64,000 nucleotides of DNA, taken from contig CAZBPM010000009.1 of the NCBI GenBank assembly GCA_964493785.1, positions 62,001 through 126,000 of the forward strand, given 5' to 3'. The notes below the pieces were generated by a model, which did not search any database, was not told where the DNA came from, and worked only from the letters and a program-made list of their open reading frames with translations. Source of the DNA: Hyphomicrobium_A sp964493785. Lineage in GTDB: Bacteria; Pseudomonadota; Alphaproteobacteria; Rhizobiales; Hyphomicrobiaceae. This document shows, in pieces, positions 25,585 to 33,653 of the stretch; positions within the stretch are counted from its first letter, which is position 1; the number at the start of each line of letters is the position of its first letter. Both the position numbers and the translations under genes were made by a program.

Positions 25585-26073
25585 ATGATCCTTGGCTTGT
25601 CGTTTGAGAATTTCACGCTTCTGCACGTGATAATCAGCCTCGTCGGCATCGTGACCGGTCTCGTGGCGTTCGCGGGGCTGCTGAGCAGCCGGAAGCCAGG
25701 TTGGATTACGCACGTCTTCCTGATCACCACGGCACTGACGACGATCACCGGCTTTCTCTTCCCGATCACGTCATTCACGCCCGCGCTCGCCTTTGGCGTC
25801 CTCTCGTCGCTTATCCTTATCGTGGCGTTCGTCGCGCTTTACTGGAAGCATCTGGCCGGACCCTGGCGCTGGATTTACGTCGTCACCGCCCTCGCCGCCC
25901 TCTACCTCAACTGCTTCGTTCTGGTCGTACAGGCGTTCCAGAAGGTGCCCGCTCTTGCCGAACTGGCGCCGAACGGATCGGAGCCCCCGTTCGCCATCGC
26001 GCAAGGAGCGTTGCTGATCGCGTTCCTGTGGTTCGGCTGGCGCGCTGCGAGGCGCTTCCACCCGGCCGGCTAG
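25585..26073 (+). CDS. Hypothetical four-helix membrane protein
   Basis: 162 residues with an ATG preceded by GGGGGA. Five hydrophobic stretches are visible: LHVIISLVGIVTGLVAFAGLL, HVFLITTALTTITGFLF, FGVLSSLILIVAFVALYW, WIYVVTALAALYLNCFVLVVQAF and ALLIAFLWFGW, separated by short loops. No catalytic motif is visible. I do not recognise the family. It stands alone between two minus-strand genes, and its stop lies 14 bases from the convergent SPOR-protein stop. Confidence 0.8.
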   Translation: MILGLSFENFTLLHVIISLVGIVTGLVAFAGLLSSRKPGWITHVFLITTALTTITGFLFPITSFTPALAFGVLSSLILIVAFVALYWKHLAGPWRWIYVVTALAALYLNCFVLVVQAFQKVPALAELAPNGSEPPFAIAQGALLIAFLWFGWRAARRFHPAG

Positions 26074-26087
26074 GCCGAAGCGGTCCG

Positions 26088-27128
26088 TTACTCGGGCACG
26101 CACGCAAAGCCGCTGTCGCGCAGCGACTGGCAAAGCGACATTGCTTGTCCGGCATCTGCGAACGGCCCTAAGCGCAGCCGATAGCTGACCGTGTCGCCGA
26201 TTGCCCCGGAGACGACCTGCGGCCGGCGCGGACCAAGCGTTGACCCGCGCTGCGAGGTAAGGCGTATCGCCAGTGCAAACGCCTCGCTGCGCGTGCGCGA
26301 ATCCCCGACGAGCAGGCGCATCTCTCCACCTACCGCGTTGGAGTTCGCGAAGTATTCATTCCGGGCTACCGACACTTCTGTGGTGAACGGCGCAATGGCT
26401 GCGGCGCTGGCGGCAGGCTGCCGTCCGGTGCTCGTTTTCGGCTTTGCCGCGACCGCCGGGAGAGTGGGCTTTTTCGTCGGTAGCATTGACATGGGAGGCA
26501 AGGGCGCAAGCGTCACTTGCTGGCTCACCCAACCCGTCGAGCGCGCGGCTGTCGAATCCGCCCCGCCAGCCTTGGCCTCGGCCGGCGCCGGAGTCGACCA
26601 AGCCTGAACCGCCGGCTCGGAGCCTCCACTCCCAGATTGCGGCACTTCAGGTTTTGCCACTGATGCGGTTGCCACCGCGGTGGCCGACGGGCCCCGAGAG
26701 GCGACTGTAGAAGGTGTGTTCTGCCTCACGCCGGCGTTGGACGGCTTGACCACGACGACCTTCTCGTTCGGCGCTATGCCGGCCTCGTCGTACGCGACTG
26801 ACAGGTTCTCGCTGGCATTCGACCGATCCGGCTCCGTGAGGTCGCTGAATTGCAGCGCCAGCGTCAGATCCGAGATGGCTTGCCCAGGTAGATTGGCCTT
26901 GCGATGCGCCAGACCTCGATAGTAGTAGGCCTTCGCCGTCGACTCCGTCGACAGCCTACCACGCAGCGCCGCGTTAATGCCCCCGATAGCTGGGTCGATA
27001 TCGCCCGCCTTGTAAGCTTCTATCGCGCGGGCAAGCACCGCCTCGGAGATGTCCGTGTCGGCCAAAGCGTTGCCACATCCGGCCACCAGCAGGATCGCAG
27101 CCGCCAACATGCGCAAGGAGGAGCCCAC
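26088..27128 (-). CDS. Secreted TPR-SPOR protein
   Basis: 346 residues from a GTG at 27128 with AGGGG upstream. A hydrophobic leader (MLAAAILLVAGCGNALA) could be processed by signal peptidase I or, at the Cys, as a lipoprotein. Residues 25-115 look like TPR-type helices (AIEAYKAGDIDPAIGGINAAL, AYYYRGLAHRKANLPGQAISDLTLAL). A long Ala/Pro/Ser-rich linker follows, and the last about 80 residues form a SPOR-like domain ending VSYRLRLGPFADAGQAMSLCQSLRDSGFACV. SPOR domains bind denuded peptidoglycan, usually at the septum, so a wall-associated role is likely. Confidence 0.75.
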   Translation of the reverse strand: MGSSLRMLAAAILLVAGCGNALADTDISEAVLARAIEAYKAGDIDPAIGGINAALRGRLSTESTAKAYYYRGLAHRKANLPGQAISDLTLALQFSDLTEPDRSNASENLSVAYDEAGIAPNEKVVVVKPSNAGVRQNTPSTVASRGPSATAVATASVAKPEVPQSGSGGSEPAVQAWSTPAPAEAKAGGADSTAARSTGWVSQQVTLAPLPPMSMLPTKKPTLPAVAAKPKTSTGRQPAASAAAIAPFTTEVSVARNEYFANSNAVGGEMRLLVGDSRTRSEAFALAIRLTSQRGSTLGPRRPQVVSGAIGDTVSYRLRLGPFADAGQAMSLCQSLRDSGFACVPE

Positions 27129-27274
27129 GCTTTGCCCCTGGCTCTAAATATCCATGGAGTGACGCATTCCGCGTCTCGTCATTGCACGGATATTCGGCCG
27201 ATTCGGCATCCCGCCGGCTGTCACCTCACGATTGGCTTGTGGAGGGAAAGCCCAGAGTTCTCAGCATGTCAGCG

Positions 27275-28597
27275 CTACTGTCCGTTGAGCGCCAGCCGCA
27301 CGTAAGCCTGCCGATGCGCCGGCAGGTATTTGCGGGCCGCCGCGATCATCTCGTCGGCGGTCACGCTATCGATGGCGAGATCACCGACGCTCGATCCTTC
27401 CAGCGTCCGATCCATCATGCGCTCGAGCAATGCCTGGTTGTCGCCTTCCGCCCTGCAGCGCTTCAGCATCATGCGGTCACGCTGGCGTGCGAGCTCCTTT
27501 CCGTCGATGTGCTGCTTCATCTTCTCTATGACGTCGAACACCTTCTTCTCCACCTTCAGCGGATCTTTGCTGCTCGATATGGAGACGCGGAACACGCCGC
27601 TGCAGCTATCGGGCTCGTAGACAGCATCCGGCGTATAGGTATCGCCGTCCTTCTCGCGCAGTTCGTCGAACAGCGCAGTGTTGAGGTACGACGACAGCGC
27701 CGCGAGCACGCGCGCATCCGAGCTGCCGAAGCAGGCGCCGGTGTTCCACGCGATACGCAAGTCGCTCATGGGGCGCTGCAGCTCGAACGATGGCTCGCTC
27801 AGCGGCTTGTATTCGCTCGTGACGGCAACGCTGGGAATTTCAAGCCGATCACCGCGCGCGAACGCATACCCTCCGAAGCTCTTTTCCACTTCGCGGCGCA
27901 GGACATCAGGCTCGATGCCGCCAACGATGAACAGATCCATGTTGGCCGGAAGCCGCGTCTTGCGCGCGAATTCCCGCATTTCGACCGCCAGCTCTTCCGG
28001 TGCGATCTTGCAGCGCGCGATTTCCTCTTTCAGCGTCTCCTTGGAGTAAGGGTGCGACGCCCCATACAACGCATGATCGAACTTGCATTCGGCCTTCACG
28101 GTCGAGCTGTACTTTTCCAGATAGAGCTCTTCCAGCACCACGCGCTGCTGCGCGGCGATCGTCGGAATGTCGAACTTCTGATCCAGCGAGCTGACTGCCA
28201 GCAGCTTCAACACTTCCGGCAGGTAGCGCGGCAGAAACGAGGCGTCCCACTTCAGCGAACCGGCTTCCGTCGTCGCGTTTCCATCCTGCACGCAATCCTT
28301 GTAGATGGCCGCGACCTGCGCCGCCGTCATGTCGCCGGCCGCGCCCGTGCACGACGTGTGTTCGCACAGATGCGCCAGGCCGTTGTGCGTGATTTCCTTG
28401 CTGCGCAGTACCAGCGTGGCCGTGACGTAGCCCGACCCGTTGGCGATGAAGTGCGTCCGAAGTCCATTGCCGAGTGTGAAAGTGTTGGCGCCGGTCGGAG
28501 CAATCGAGACGGGAGAGGCGTAAGCCATTGTCGGGAGCGCAGTTGCCGCCGCCCCGCCGAAGAATGCTTTCAGTGCATTGCGCCGATCGATCTGCAT
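27275..28597 (-). CDS. M16-family peptidase homologue with Tat signal
   Basis: 440 residues. The leader MQIDRRNALKAFFGGAAATA carries a twin-arginine motif (RRNALK) and a hydrophobic stretch ending in AYA. The M16 zinc motif HxxEH is present as HLCEH near residue 80 and the distal Glu region as VVLEELYLEKYSS. A second, non-catalytic-type half follows (RIAWNTGACFGSSDARVLAALSSYLNTALFDELREKDGDTY). The length matches one M16B subunit. The residues right after the zinc motif (TSCTGAAGDMT) differ from the usual LMFKGT. It probably degrades peptides in the periplasm; no partner subunit gene is adjacent. Confidence 0.85.
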   Translation of the reverse strand: MQIDRRNALKAFFGGAAATALPTMAYASPVSIAPTGANTFTLGNGLRTHFIANGSGYVTATLVLRSKEITHNGLAHLCEHTSCTGAAGDMTAAQVAAIYKDCVQDGNATTEAGSLKWDASFLPRYLPEVLKLLAVSSLDQKFDIPTIAAQQRVVLEELYLEKYSSTVKAECKFDHALYGASHPYSKETLKEEIARCKIAPEELAVEMREFARKTRLPANMDLFIVGGIEPDVLRREVEKSFGGYAFARGDRLEIPSVAVTSEYKPLSEPSFELQRPMSDLRIAWNTGACFGSSDARVLAALSSYLNTALFDELREKDGDTYTPDAVYEPDSCSGVFRVSISSSKDPLKVEKKVFDVIEKMKQHIDGKELARQRDRMMLKRCRAEGDNQALLERMMDRTLEGSSVGDLAIDSVTADEMIAAARKYLPAHRQAYVRLALNGQ

Positions 28598-28771
28598 TGA
28601 AGTACCCTCGCTCAGATGAATGCTGAACGGGACTTCGCAATCTCGAAGCCCGGGATGCGCGGCATCCGGGAGGGTTTATTCAGCAGGCGGAAGAGGTTCG
28701 CAGTCACCCGCGGAACAAGGCGAAGCGAGCAGCCTTACGGTTCGACAAGCGCTGCGCGCCGAGAAGAACGA

Positions 28772-29173
28772 TTAACCTTCCGCCACGCGCCGCGCGGCCA
28801 TCATGTCGAGCGTCCGGCCGAGGCCCGCCAGCATCGATCCCGCCGCGAACAGCACGATGACGATGATCTGCAGGTAGTCCTCGACCCCTTCCTTCGCGAT
28901 CATGAAGTCGGAGATGTCGGCATCCGAGTTGCGATACTGGGCCAGCGCTGCATCGCGCTTTGCCTCAGCGGCGGCGACTTGGTCGGCCGGCGCATTGAGC
29001 TGCTTCAGCAGCACGATCTGGTTGTCGTAGCTCGTGCGCAGCTGGATCTGCGCCGACTGCTGCCATTGGATGTCCCGGTCGAGCGGTTCGAGGTAGAACA
29101 TCTGCGTCGCCGTCGAGGCCAGCAACAGCAGAATGCCGAGCAACTCGCCGTACTGATGAAGCTTGAGACGCAT
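28772..29173 (-). CDS. Hypothetical membrane protein with two helices
   Basis: 133 residues, ATG with GGAAGG upstream. One hydrophobic helix near the N-terminus (LLGILLLLASTATQMFYL) and one near the C-terminus (LQIIVIVLFAAGSMLAGLG) enclose about 65 hydrophilic residues rich in Gln/Ala/Asp, probably helical (LNAPADQVAAAEAKRDAALAQY). Both ends are likely cytoplasmic. I recognise no family. Monocistronic. Confidence 0.75.
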   Translation of the reverse strand: MRLKLHQYGELLGILLLLASTATQMFYLEPLDRDIQWQQSAQIQLRTSYDNQIVLLKQLNAPADQVAAAEAKRDAALAQYRNSDADISDFMIAKEGVEDYLQIIVIVLFAAGSMLAGLGRTLDMMAARRVAEG

Positions 29174-29305
29174 CGTGACCTTCCCCCATGTCGCAGCGTG
29201 GCGCCCGCCGCTTTTGCCCGAACCTAACGGCGCAAGCCCGCCGCGTTAAGGGGATGGTTGCCCGCTGGTGATATTCCCTGGCAGGAGATGAGGCATGAGC
29301 AACAC

Positions 29306-30145
29306 ATGAACGGCGATCTGCGCGTTCGGGCGATGCGTCCCGAGGATCTCAACATGGCCGCCGACTGGGCCGCGGCCGAAGGCTGGAACCCGGGTCTCGC
29401 GGATACGTCCTGCTTTTCCGTCATCGACCCGGCCGGCTTCCTCATCGGCGAGCACGAGGGCAAGCCGGCCGCCATCATCTCCAGCGTCAACTACGACGAA
29501 GCTTTCGCATTTCTCGGCTTCTACATCGTGCGCCCGGACCTGCGCGGCCGCGGCCTCGGGCTGGACATCTGGCACGCAGCCATCGCGCATTCGGCGCCGC
29601 GCATCATCGGTCTCGACGGCGTCGTCGCCCAGCAGGACAATTACCGCAAGTCCGGCTTCGCCCTCGCCTACGCCAACGTCCGCTACGGCGGCACCCTGTC
29701 GGGCGCGCACGGTCGCCACGAGACGGTGCCGCTGAAGGACGTCCCGTTCGACATCGTCGCCGCTGACGACGCTCGCTGCTTCCCCGCTGATCGGCCAGCC
29801 TTCCTCCGCGCCTGGACCGCGGCCCCTGGGCACGTCGGCCGCGCTCTGCTCCGTGATGGCGCCCTCGCCGGCTGGGGCGTGATCCGTCCCGCCCGTGCCG
29901 GACGTAAGATCGGGCCGCTCTACGCCATCGACCGCCACGCCGCCGAGGCCGTGTTTTCGGCGCTCGTCGGCAGCGAGGCGGGGGATGTTTTCATCGACGT
30001 TCCGGAAGTAAACCGCGCCGCTGTCGAGCTTGCCGTCGGTGCCGGCCTGGAGCCGCGGTTCGAGACCGCGCGCATGTACACAGGCCCTATCCGACCCGTA
30101 TCGCTCGACCGCATTTTCGGCGGCCTGAGCTTCGAGGTCGGCTGA
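29306..30145 (+). CDS. GNAT N-acetyltransferase, two-domain (YitH-like)
   Basis: I placed the start at 29306 (MNGDLRVRAMRPEDLNMAAD), where the acetyltransferase fold begins; in-frame starts at 29258 (TTG) and 29288 (ATG) exist. The acetyl-CoA-binding motif A is FYIVRPDLRGRGLGLDIWHAAI (R-G-R-G-L-G). A second, shorter GNAT-like domain fills the C-terminal half (GRALLRDGALAGWGVIRPARAGRKIGPLYA), the arrangement known for YitH-type proteins. It acetylates an amine on an unknown small molecule or protein. Confidence 0.87.
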   Translation: MNGDLRVRAMRPEDLNMAADWAAAEGWNPGLADTSCFSVIDPAGFLIGEHEGKPAAIISSVNYDEAFAFLGFYIVRPDLRGRGLGLDIWHAAIAHSAPRIIGLDGVVAQQDNYRKSGFALAYANVRYGGTLSGAHGRHETVPLKDVPFDIVAADDARCFPADRPAFLRAWTAAPGHVGRALLRDGALAGWGVIRPARAGRKIGPLYAIDRHAAEAVFSALVGSEAGDVFIDVPEVNRAAVELAVGAGLEPRFETARMYTGPIRPVSLDRIFGGLSFEVG

Positions 30146-30250
30146 CCCCGCGCACCAAGAAAAATGACGCACTTTCATGCGTCGGCGACATGCCGTATGG
30201 GGTGCCCGGAGCTCGAACCAGAGCTTGGCACCAGAGGTACCGCGCGCCGC

Positions 30251-31873
30251 ATGATCCGTCTCGACAACATCGTCAAGCAGAACGGCCACCAGATCGTTTT
30301 CATCGAGGCCTCCGCCGCTCTCAACCGTGGCGAGAAGATCGGTCTCGTCGGACCTAACGGTGCCGGCAAGACGACGCTCTTCCGTCTGATCACCGGGCGC
30401 GAACAGCCCGACGAGGGCCAAGTGGCCATCGATCGCGGCATCACCATCGGATATTTCAGCCAGGACGTGGGCGAGATGGCGGGCCGCAGCGCCGTCGCCG
30501 AGGAGATGGACGGCGCCGGTCCGGTAAGCGAGGTCGCTGCCGAGCTGAAAGAGCTCGAGACCGCCATGGCCGACCCCGATCGCGCCGACGAGATGGAAGA
30601 GATCATCGAGCGCTACGGCGACGTGCAGGCCCGCTTCGACGAGCTGGGCGGTTACGCGCTCGAAGGCAAGGCGCGCGAGGTGCTCGCCGGGCTCTCGTTC
30701 ACGCAGGAGATGATGGACGGCGACGTCGGCGCTCTCTCGGGCGGCTGGAAGATGCGCGTCGCGCTGGCCCGCATCCTCCTCATGCGCCCCGACGCCATGC
30801 TGCTCGACGAGCCATCGAACCATCTCGATCTCGAAAGCCTCATCTGGCTCGAGGATTTCCTCCGCGGCTACGAGGGCCTGCTGCTCATGACCTCGCACGA
30901 CCGCGAGTTCATGAATCGCATCGTGACCAAAGTCGTCGAGATCGATGGCGGCGCGCTCAACAGCTATTCCGGCAACCACGACTTCTACGAGGGCCAGCGC
31001 GCCCTTAACGAGAAGCAGCAGCAGGCGCAGTTCGATCGCCAACAGGCGATGCTGGCCAAGGAAATGAAATTCATCGAGCGCTTCAAGGCGCGCGCCTCCC
31101 ACGCCGCGCAGGTGCAGAGCCGCGTCAAGCAGATCGCCAAGATCGAGCGCGTCGACCCGCCCAAGCGCCGTCAGTCGGTGAAGTTCGAGTTCCTGCCCGC
31201 CCCGCGCTCGGGCGAGGATGTCGCCACCTTGAAGGGCGTGCACAAGCGCTACGGCAGCCGCACGATCTACGACGGCATCGACTTCCAGATCCGCCGCCGC
31301 GAGCGCTGGTGCGTGCTCGGTGTCAACGGCGCGGGCAAGTCGACGCTGCTGAAGCTCGTGACCGGCTCGACCGAGCCGGACAGCGGCACGGCCAGCATCG
31401 GCGCCAGCGTCAAGATGGGTTACTTCGCCCAGCACGCCATGGACCTGCTCGACGGAGAGCGCACCGTGTTCGAGGAACTGGAATACACCTTCCCCCAGGC
31501 CGGCACCGGCTCCCTGCGCACGCTCGCCGGCTGCTTCGGCTTTTCCGGCGACGACGTCGAGAAGCGCTGCCGCGTGCTGTCGGGCGGCGAGAAGGCGCGC
31601 CTCGTCATGGCCAAGATGCTTTATGACCCGCCGAACTTCCTCGTGCTCGACGAGCCGACCAACCATCTCGACATGGCGACCAAGGAGATGCTGATCGAGG
31701 CGCTCGCCAACTACGAGGGCGCGATGTTGCTGGTCTCGCACGACCGGCGCTTCCTCGCCGCGCTTTCAAATCGTGTGCTGGAACTGACGCCCGACGGCGT
31801 CCACACCTACGGCGGCGGCTACACCGAATACGTCGCCCGCACCGGCCACGAAGCGCCGGGTCTGCATCGTTAA
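30251..31873 (+). CDS. ABC-F family ATPase
   Basis: 540 residues from the ATG at 30251 (MIRLDNIVKQNGHQIVF), where the first ABC domain begins; the in-frame ATG at 30164 is too far upstream. Two ABC domains on one chain without membrane segments: Walker A GPNGAGKTT and GVNGAGKST, signatures LSGGWKMRVALARIL and LSGGEKARLVMAKML, Walker B LLDEPSNHLDL and VLDEPTNHLDM. Between them lies the charged P-site-tRNA-interaction linker (EKQQQAQFDRQQAMLAKEMKF...RFKARASHAAQVQSRVKQ). ABC-F proteins act on stalled or initiating ribosomes. This one resembles the Uup/YheS-type group; the exact subfamily is not fixed. Confidence 0.93.
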   Translation: MIRLDNIVKQNGHQIVFIEASAALNRGEKIGLVGPNGAGKTTLFRLITGREQPDEGQVAIDRGITIGYFSQDVGEMAGRSAVAEEMDGAGPVSEVAAELKELETAMADPDRADEMEEIIERYGDVQARFDELGGYALEGKAREVLAGLSFTQEMMDGDVGALSGGWKMRVALARILLMRPDAMLLDEPSNHLDLESLIWLEDFLRGYEGLLLMTSHDREFMNRIVTKVVEIDGGALNSYSGNHDFYEGQRALNEKQQQAQFDRQQAMLAKEMKFIERFKARASHAAQVQSRVKQIAKIERVDPPKRRQSVKFEFLPAPRSGEDVATLKGVHKRYGSRTIYDGIDFQIRRRERWCVLGVNGAGKSTLLKLVTGSTEPDSGTASIGASVKMGYFAQHAMDLLDGERTVFEELEYTFPQAGTGSLRTLAGCFGFSGDDVEKRCRVLSGGEKARLVMAKMLYDPPNFLVLDEPTNHLDMATKEMLIEALANYEGAMLLVSHDRRFLAALSNRVLELTPDGVHTYGGGYTEYVARTGHEAPGLHR

Positions 31874-32062
31874 TCCGCGTTCAAAGCCGGTGACCCGTTT
31901 GATGCCGCGGTGCAGCATGCTTTCGCGCCGCACATATGCTCAGTTTTGCCCTTCGGAAGGGAACCTTTGCATGATTTAATTTCTTGAATTTTCCGAGCCT
32001 TGCAGCATGCTGCTGAGACCGGGAGTAGCGCCGTTCGCGGCCAAAAAACAAAGAAGCCGCCA

Positions 32063-32347
32063 ATGGGCGAAAAAGCCGAGCCGCTATACGACGACGAAAC
32101 CACACGCATCATGTCGGAAGCCTACGAAGCAGCCGACAAGAAGCTGGGCGAGTCCGACAAATCCCTTCAGGTGACGATGGCCGTGGCGATCATCCGCGGC
32201 ATCAACGACGGCGAACGAGACGTCGGGCGCCTCACGGCGCTGGCGATTTCCGCTGTGCGCGGCGAGGCCCAAGCCGAAGCCAGCAGTGAGCCAAGCTCCA
32301 CGGCGACGCGGTCCGGCTGGGTCGATCTAACGGCGCTGTTCAACTGA
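32063..32347 (+). CDS. Small cytoplasmic hypothetical protein, 94 aa
   Basis: I chose the ATG at 32063 (MGEKAEPLYDDETTRIMSEA), preceded by AAAGAAG; the frame could extend to 32000. The protein is acidic and helical, with no signal peptide: AYEAADKKLGESDKSLQVTMAVAIIRGINDGERDVGRL, then a Ser/Ala-rich C-terminus ending LTALFN. Similar small proteins are common in Hyphomicrobiales, but I cannot name a function. Confidence 0.65.
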   Translation: MGEKAEPLYDDETTRIMSEAYEAADKKLGESDKSLQVTMAVAIIRGINDGERDVGRLTALAISAVRGEAQAEASSEPSSTATRSGWVDLTALFN

Positions 32348-32387
32348 ACGCGCGCAGGTCTGTCCGGCATCCGATTCTGTCACCCAG

Positions 32388-32403
32388 CATACGTTTTCGT
32401 ATG
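32388..32403. repeat. Short inverted repeat upstream of the EF-hand gene
   Basis: CATACG and CGTATG separated by TTTT, 74 bases before the EF-hand protein start. A weaker version (TACGC, TTTC, GCGTA) appears at 51343-51356, upstream of a DUF2147 gene. It could be an operator or a small hairpin. Confidence 0.35.
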
Positions 32404-32476
32404 GTGCCATTGCGGACAAAATCTCGGCGCCGGCGCCGACTTAAGTGCCGCTCCCAACGCTCAGGAGTGCGCACTC

Positions 32477-32878
32477 ATGCTAAGACAACTGCTGCTCGGA
32501 TCACTGGCCCTCGGCATCATCGTCGGCTCGCCGGCCGCGTTCGCCAAGAAGGATCCGGCTGCCACGATCAAGCTGTTCGACACCGACAACGACGGCACCA
32601 TCGATCTTGCCGAGGCCAAGAAGGCCGCGACGGCGCTGTTCGACAAGCTCGAAACCGACAAGGATGGCAAGATCACCGCCAAGGAGTTGCAAGGCCGGTT
32701 GTCGAAGGTCGATCTCGCTGCCGCCGATCCCGACAAGGACAGCTCGCTCACCAAGGACGAGTATCTGGCGCTCGTCGACGCGCGCTTTAAAGCCGCCGAT
32801 CCCGACAACGACGGCAAGCTCGACGCCAAGGAGATCGCAACGCCCGCCGGCCACGCGCTCGTCCGTTTGATGAAGTAG
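32477..32878 (+). CDS. Secreted EF-hand calcium-binding protein
   Basis: 133 residues with AGGAG upstream and a signal peptide (MLRQLLLGSLALGIIVGSPAAFA). The mature part contains four EF-hand-like loops: DTDNDGTIDLAE, ETDKDGKITAKE, DPDKDSSLTKDE and DPDNDGKLDAKE. Loops 1 and 4 have the full Asp-x-Asp/Asn-x-Asp-Gly spacing with the terminal Glu; loop 2 starts with Glu and loop 3 lacks the Gly. It should bind calcium in the periplasm, either as a sensor or as a buffer. A perfect hairpin follows the stop. Confidence 0.9.
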   Translation: MLRQLLLGSLALGIIVGSPAAFAKKDPAATIKLFDTDNDGTIDLAEAKKAATALFDKLETDKDGKITAKELQGRLSKVDLAAADPDKDSSLTKDEYLALVDARFKAADPDNDGKLDAKEIATPAGHALVRLMK

Positions 32879-32887
32879 ACCAACGCA

Positions 32888-32911
32888 GCCGGCGATGGCC
32901 ACATCGCCGGC
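32888..32911 (+). terminator. Hairpin after the EF-hand gene, probable terminator
   Basis: A perfect 10-bp inverted repeat (GCCGGCGATG / CATCGCCGGC) with a four-base loop, ten bases past the stop. The T tract behind it is weak (GTATTC). Confidence 0.5.
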
Positions 32912-32943
32912 GTATTCACCCGGCGCCGGGCACCGGACGCAAT

Positions 32944-33645
32944 TTAAGGCGCAACACAGCTCGGATAAGGTGCGCGCTCGCCCGGCACGATGTTGCAAAG
33001 ACGTATCGGCCCGAGATCGGCCAGGCGCTTTTGCCAGGCGGCCTTGTCGAGCTTCGCCGGCTCGTCGGCCGCCGGCCCGCGCGTCGCCCATTGAACGGTG
33101 TAGAAGTCACTCGCCCCCTTGATGGCGATGATCAGCGCCTCCTCGCTGCGTGGTGCCCCGTTGCCGATCACCGTTCCGCAGCCGACGACGGCGGCGAACG
33201 ATCTGAACCCTGCGACCTCGGGAGGCGGCAGGGCCAATACGGCGAAGGTCTTCGGACAGAACTTCTTGTAGCCGTTGGCGATGGTGCTGGCGACCGTGAT
33301 TGGATAGACCTCGCGCTGCTCGGCCAGTTCCTTGGCGCCGGTCACCGTGATCATCTGCGTCCACTTGTCGACCGTCTCTCCGTTCGGTACGACCTCGCGG
33401 ATGTAGCTGGAGCCGTCGACATTCTCGAAGCCGAGAACGAAGTTGGATGGCTGCGAGAAAGCGACGAGCTGGCCGAAAATCGGCGAGACGACGGTAACGA
33501 ACGGCGGCAGCTTTGCTTCCTCGCCACTGGCCGCCGGCGCCAGCGATGCGATGAGCAGGAGAATCGCCGCGGCGATCCTTTGGGCGCCGCCGTCGATATA
33601 GAGCCCGCGGGCCAATTTGCGGAACTTCTGGATCATCTTGTCCAT
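32944..33645 (-). CDS. Hypothetical secreted protein, second gene of a pair
   Basis: 233 residues with an N-terminal basic stretch and a membrane-spanning or cleaved leader (IAAAILLLIASLAPAASG). The mature part starts LPPFVTVVSPIFGQLVAFS, contains five Cys (e.g. FCPKTF, VVGCGTV and two near the C-terminus, LCNIVP and SCVAP) and may be disulphide-stabilised. I recognise no family. It begins eight bases after the stop of the gene at 33654-34853, so the two secreted proteins are translated from one message and probably work together. Confidence 0.75.
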   Translation of the reverse strand: MDKMIQKFRKLARGLYIDGGAQRIAAAILLLIASLAPAASGEEAKLPPFVTVVSPIFGQLVAFSQPSNFVLGFENVDGSSYIREVVPNGETVDKWTQMITVTGAKELAEQREVYPITVASTIANGYKKFCPKTFAVLALPPPEVAGFRSFAAVVGCGTVIGNGAPRSEEALIIAIKGASDFYTVQWATRGPAADEPAKLDKAAWQKRLADLGPIRLCNIVPGERAPYPSCVAP

Positions 33646-33653
33646 GCTTTGCG

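Noticed and set aside
29246..31741. Very long minus-strand open frame (831 codons) opposite the GNAT and ABC-F genes
   Set aside because: High GC content keeps the antisense frame open. Its translation is His/Glu/Arg/Val-rich without any domain, while the plus strand encodes clear acetyltransferase and ABC-F proteins.
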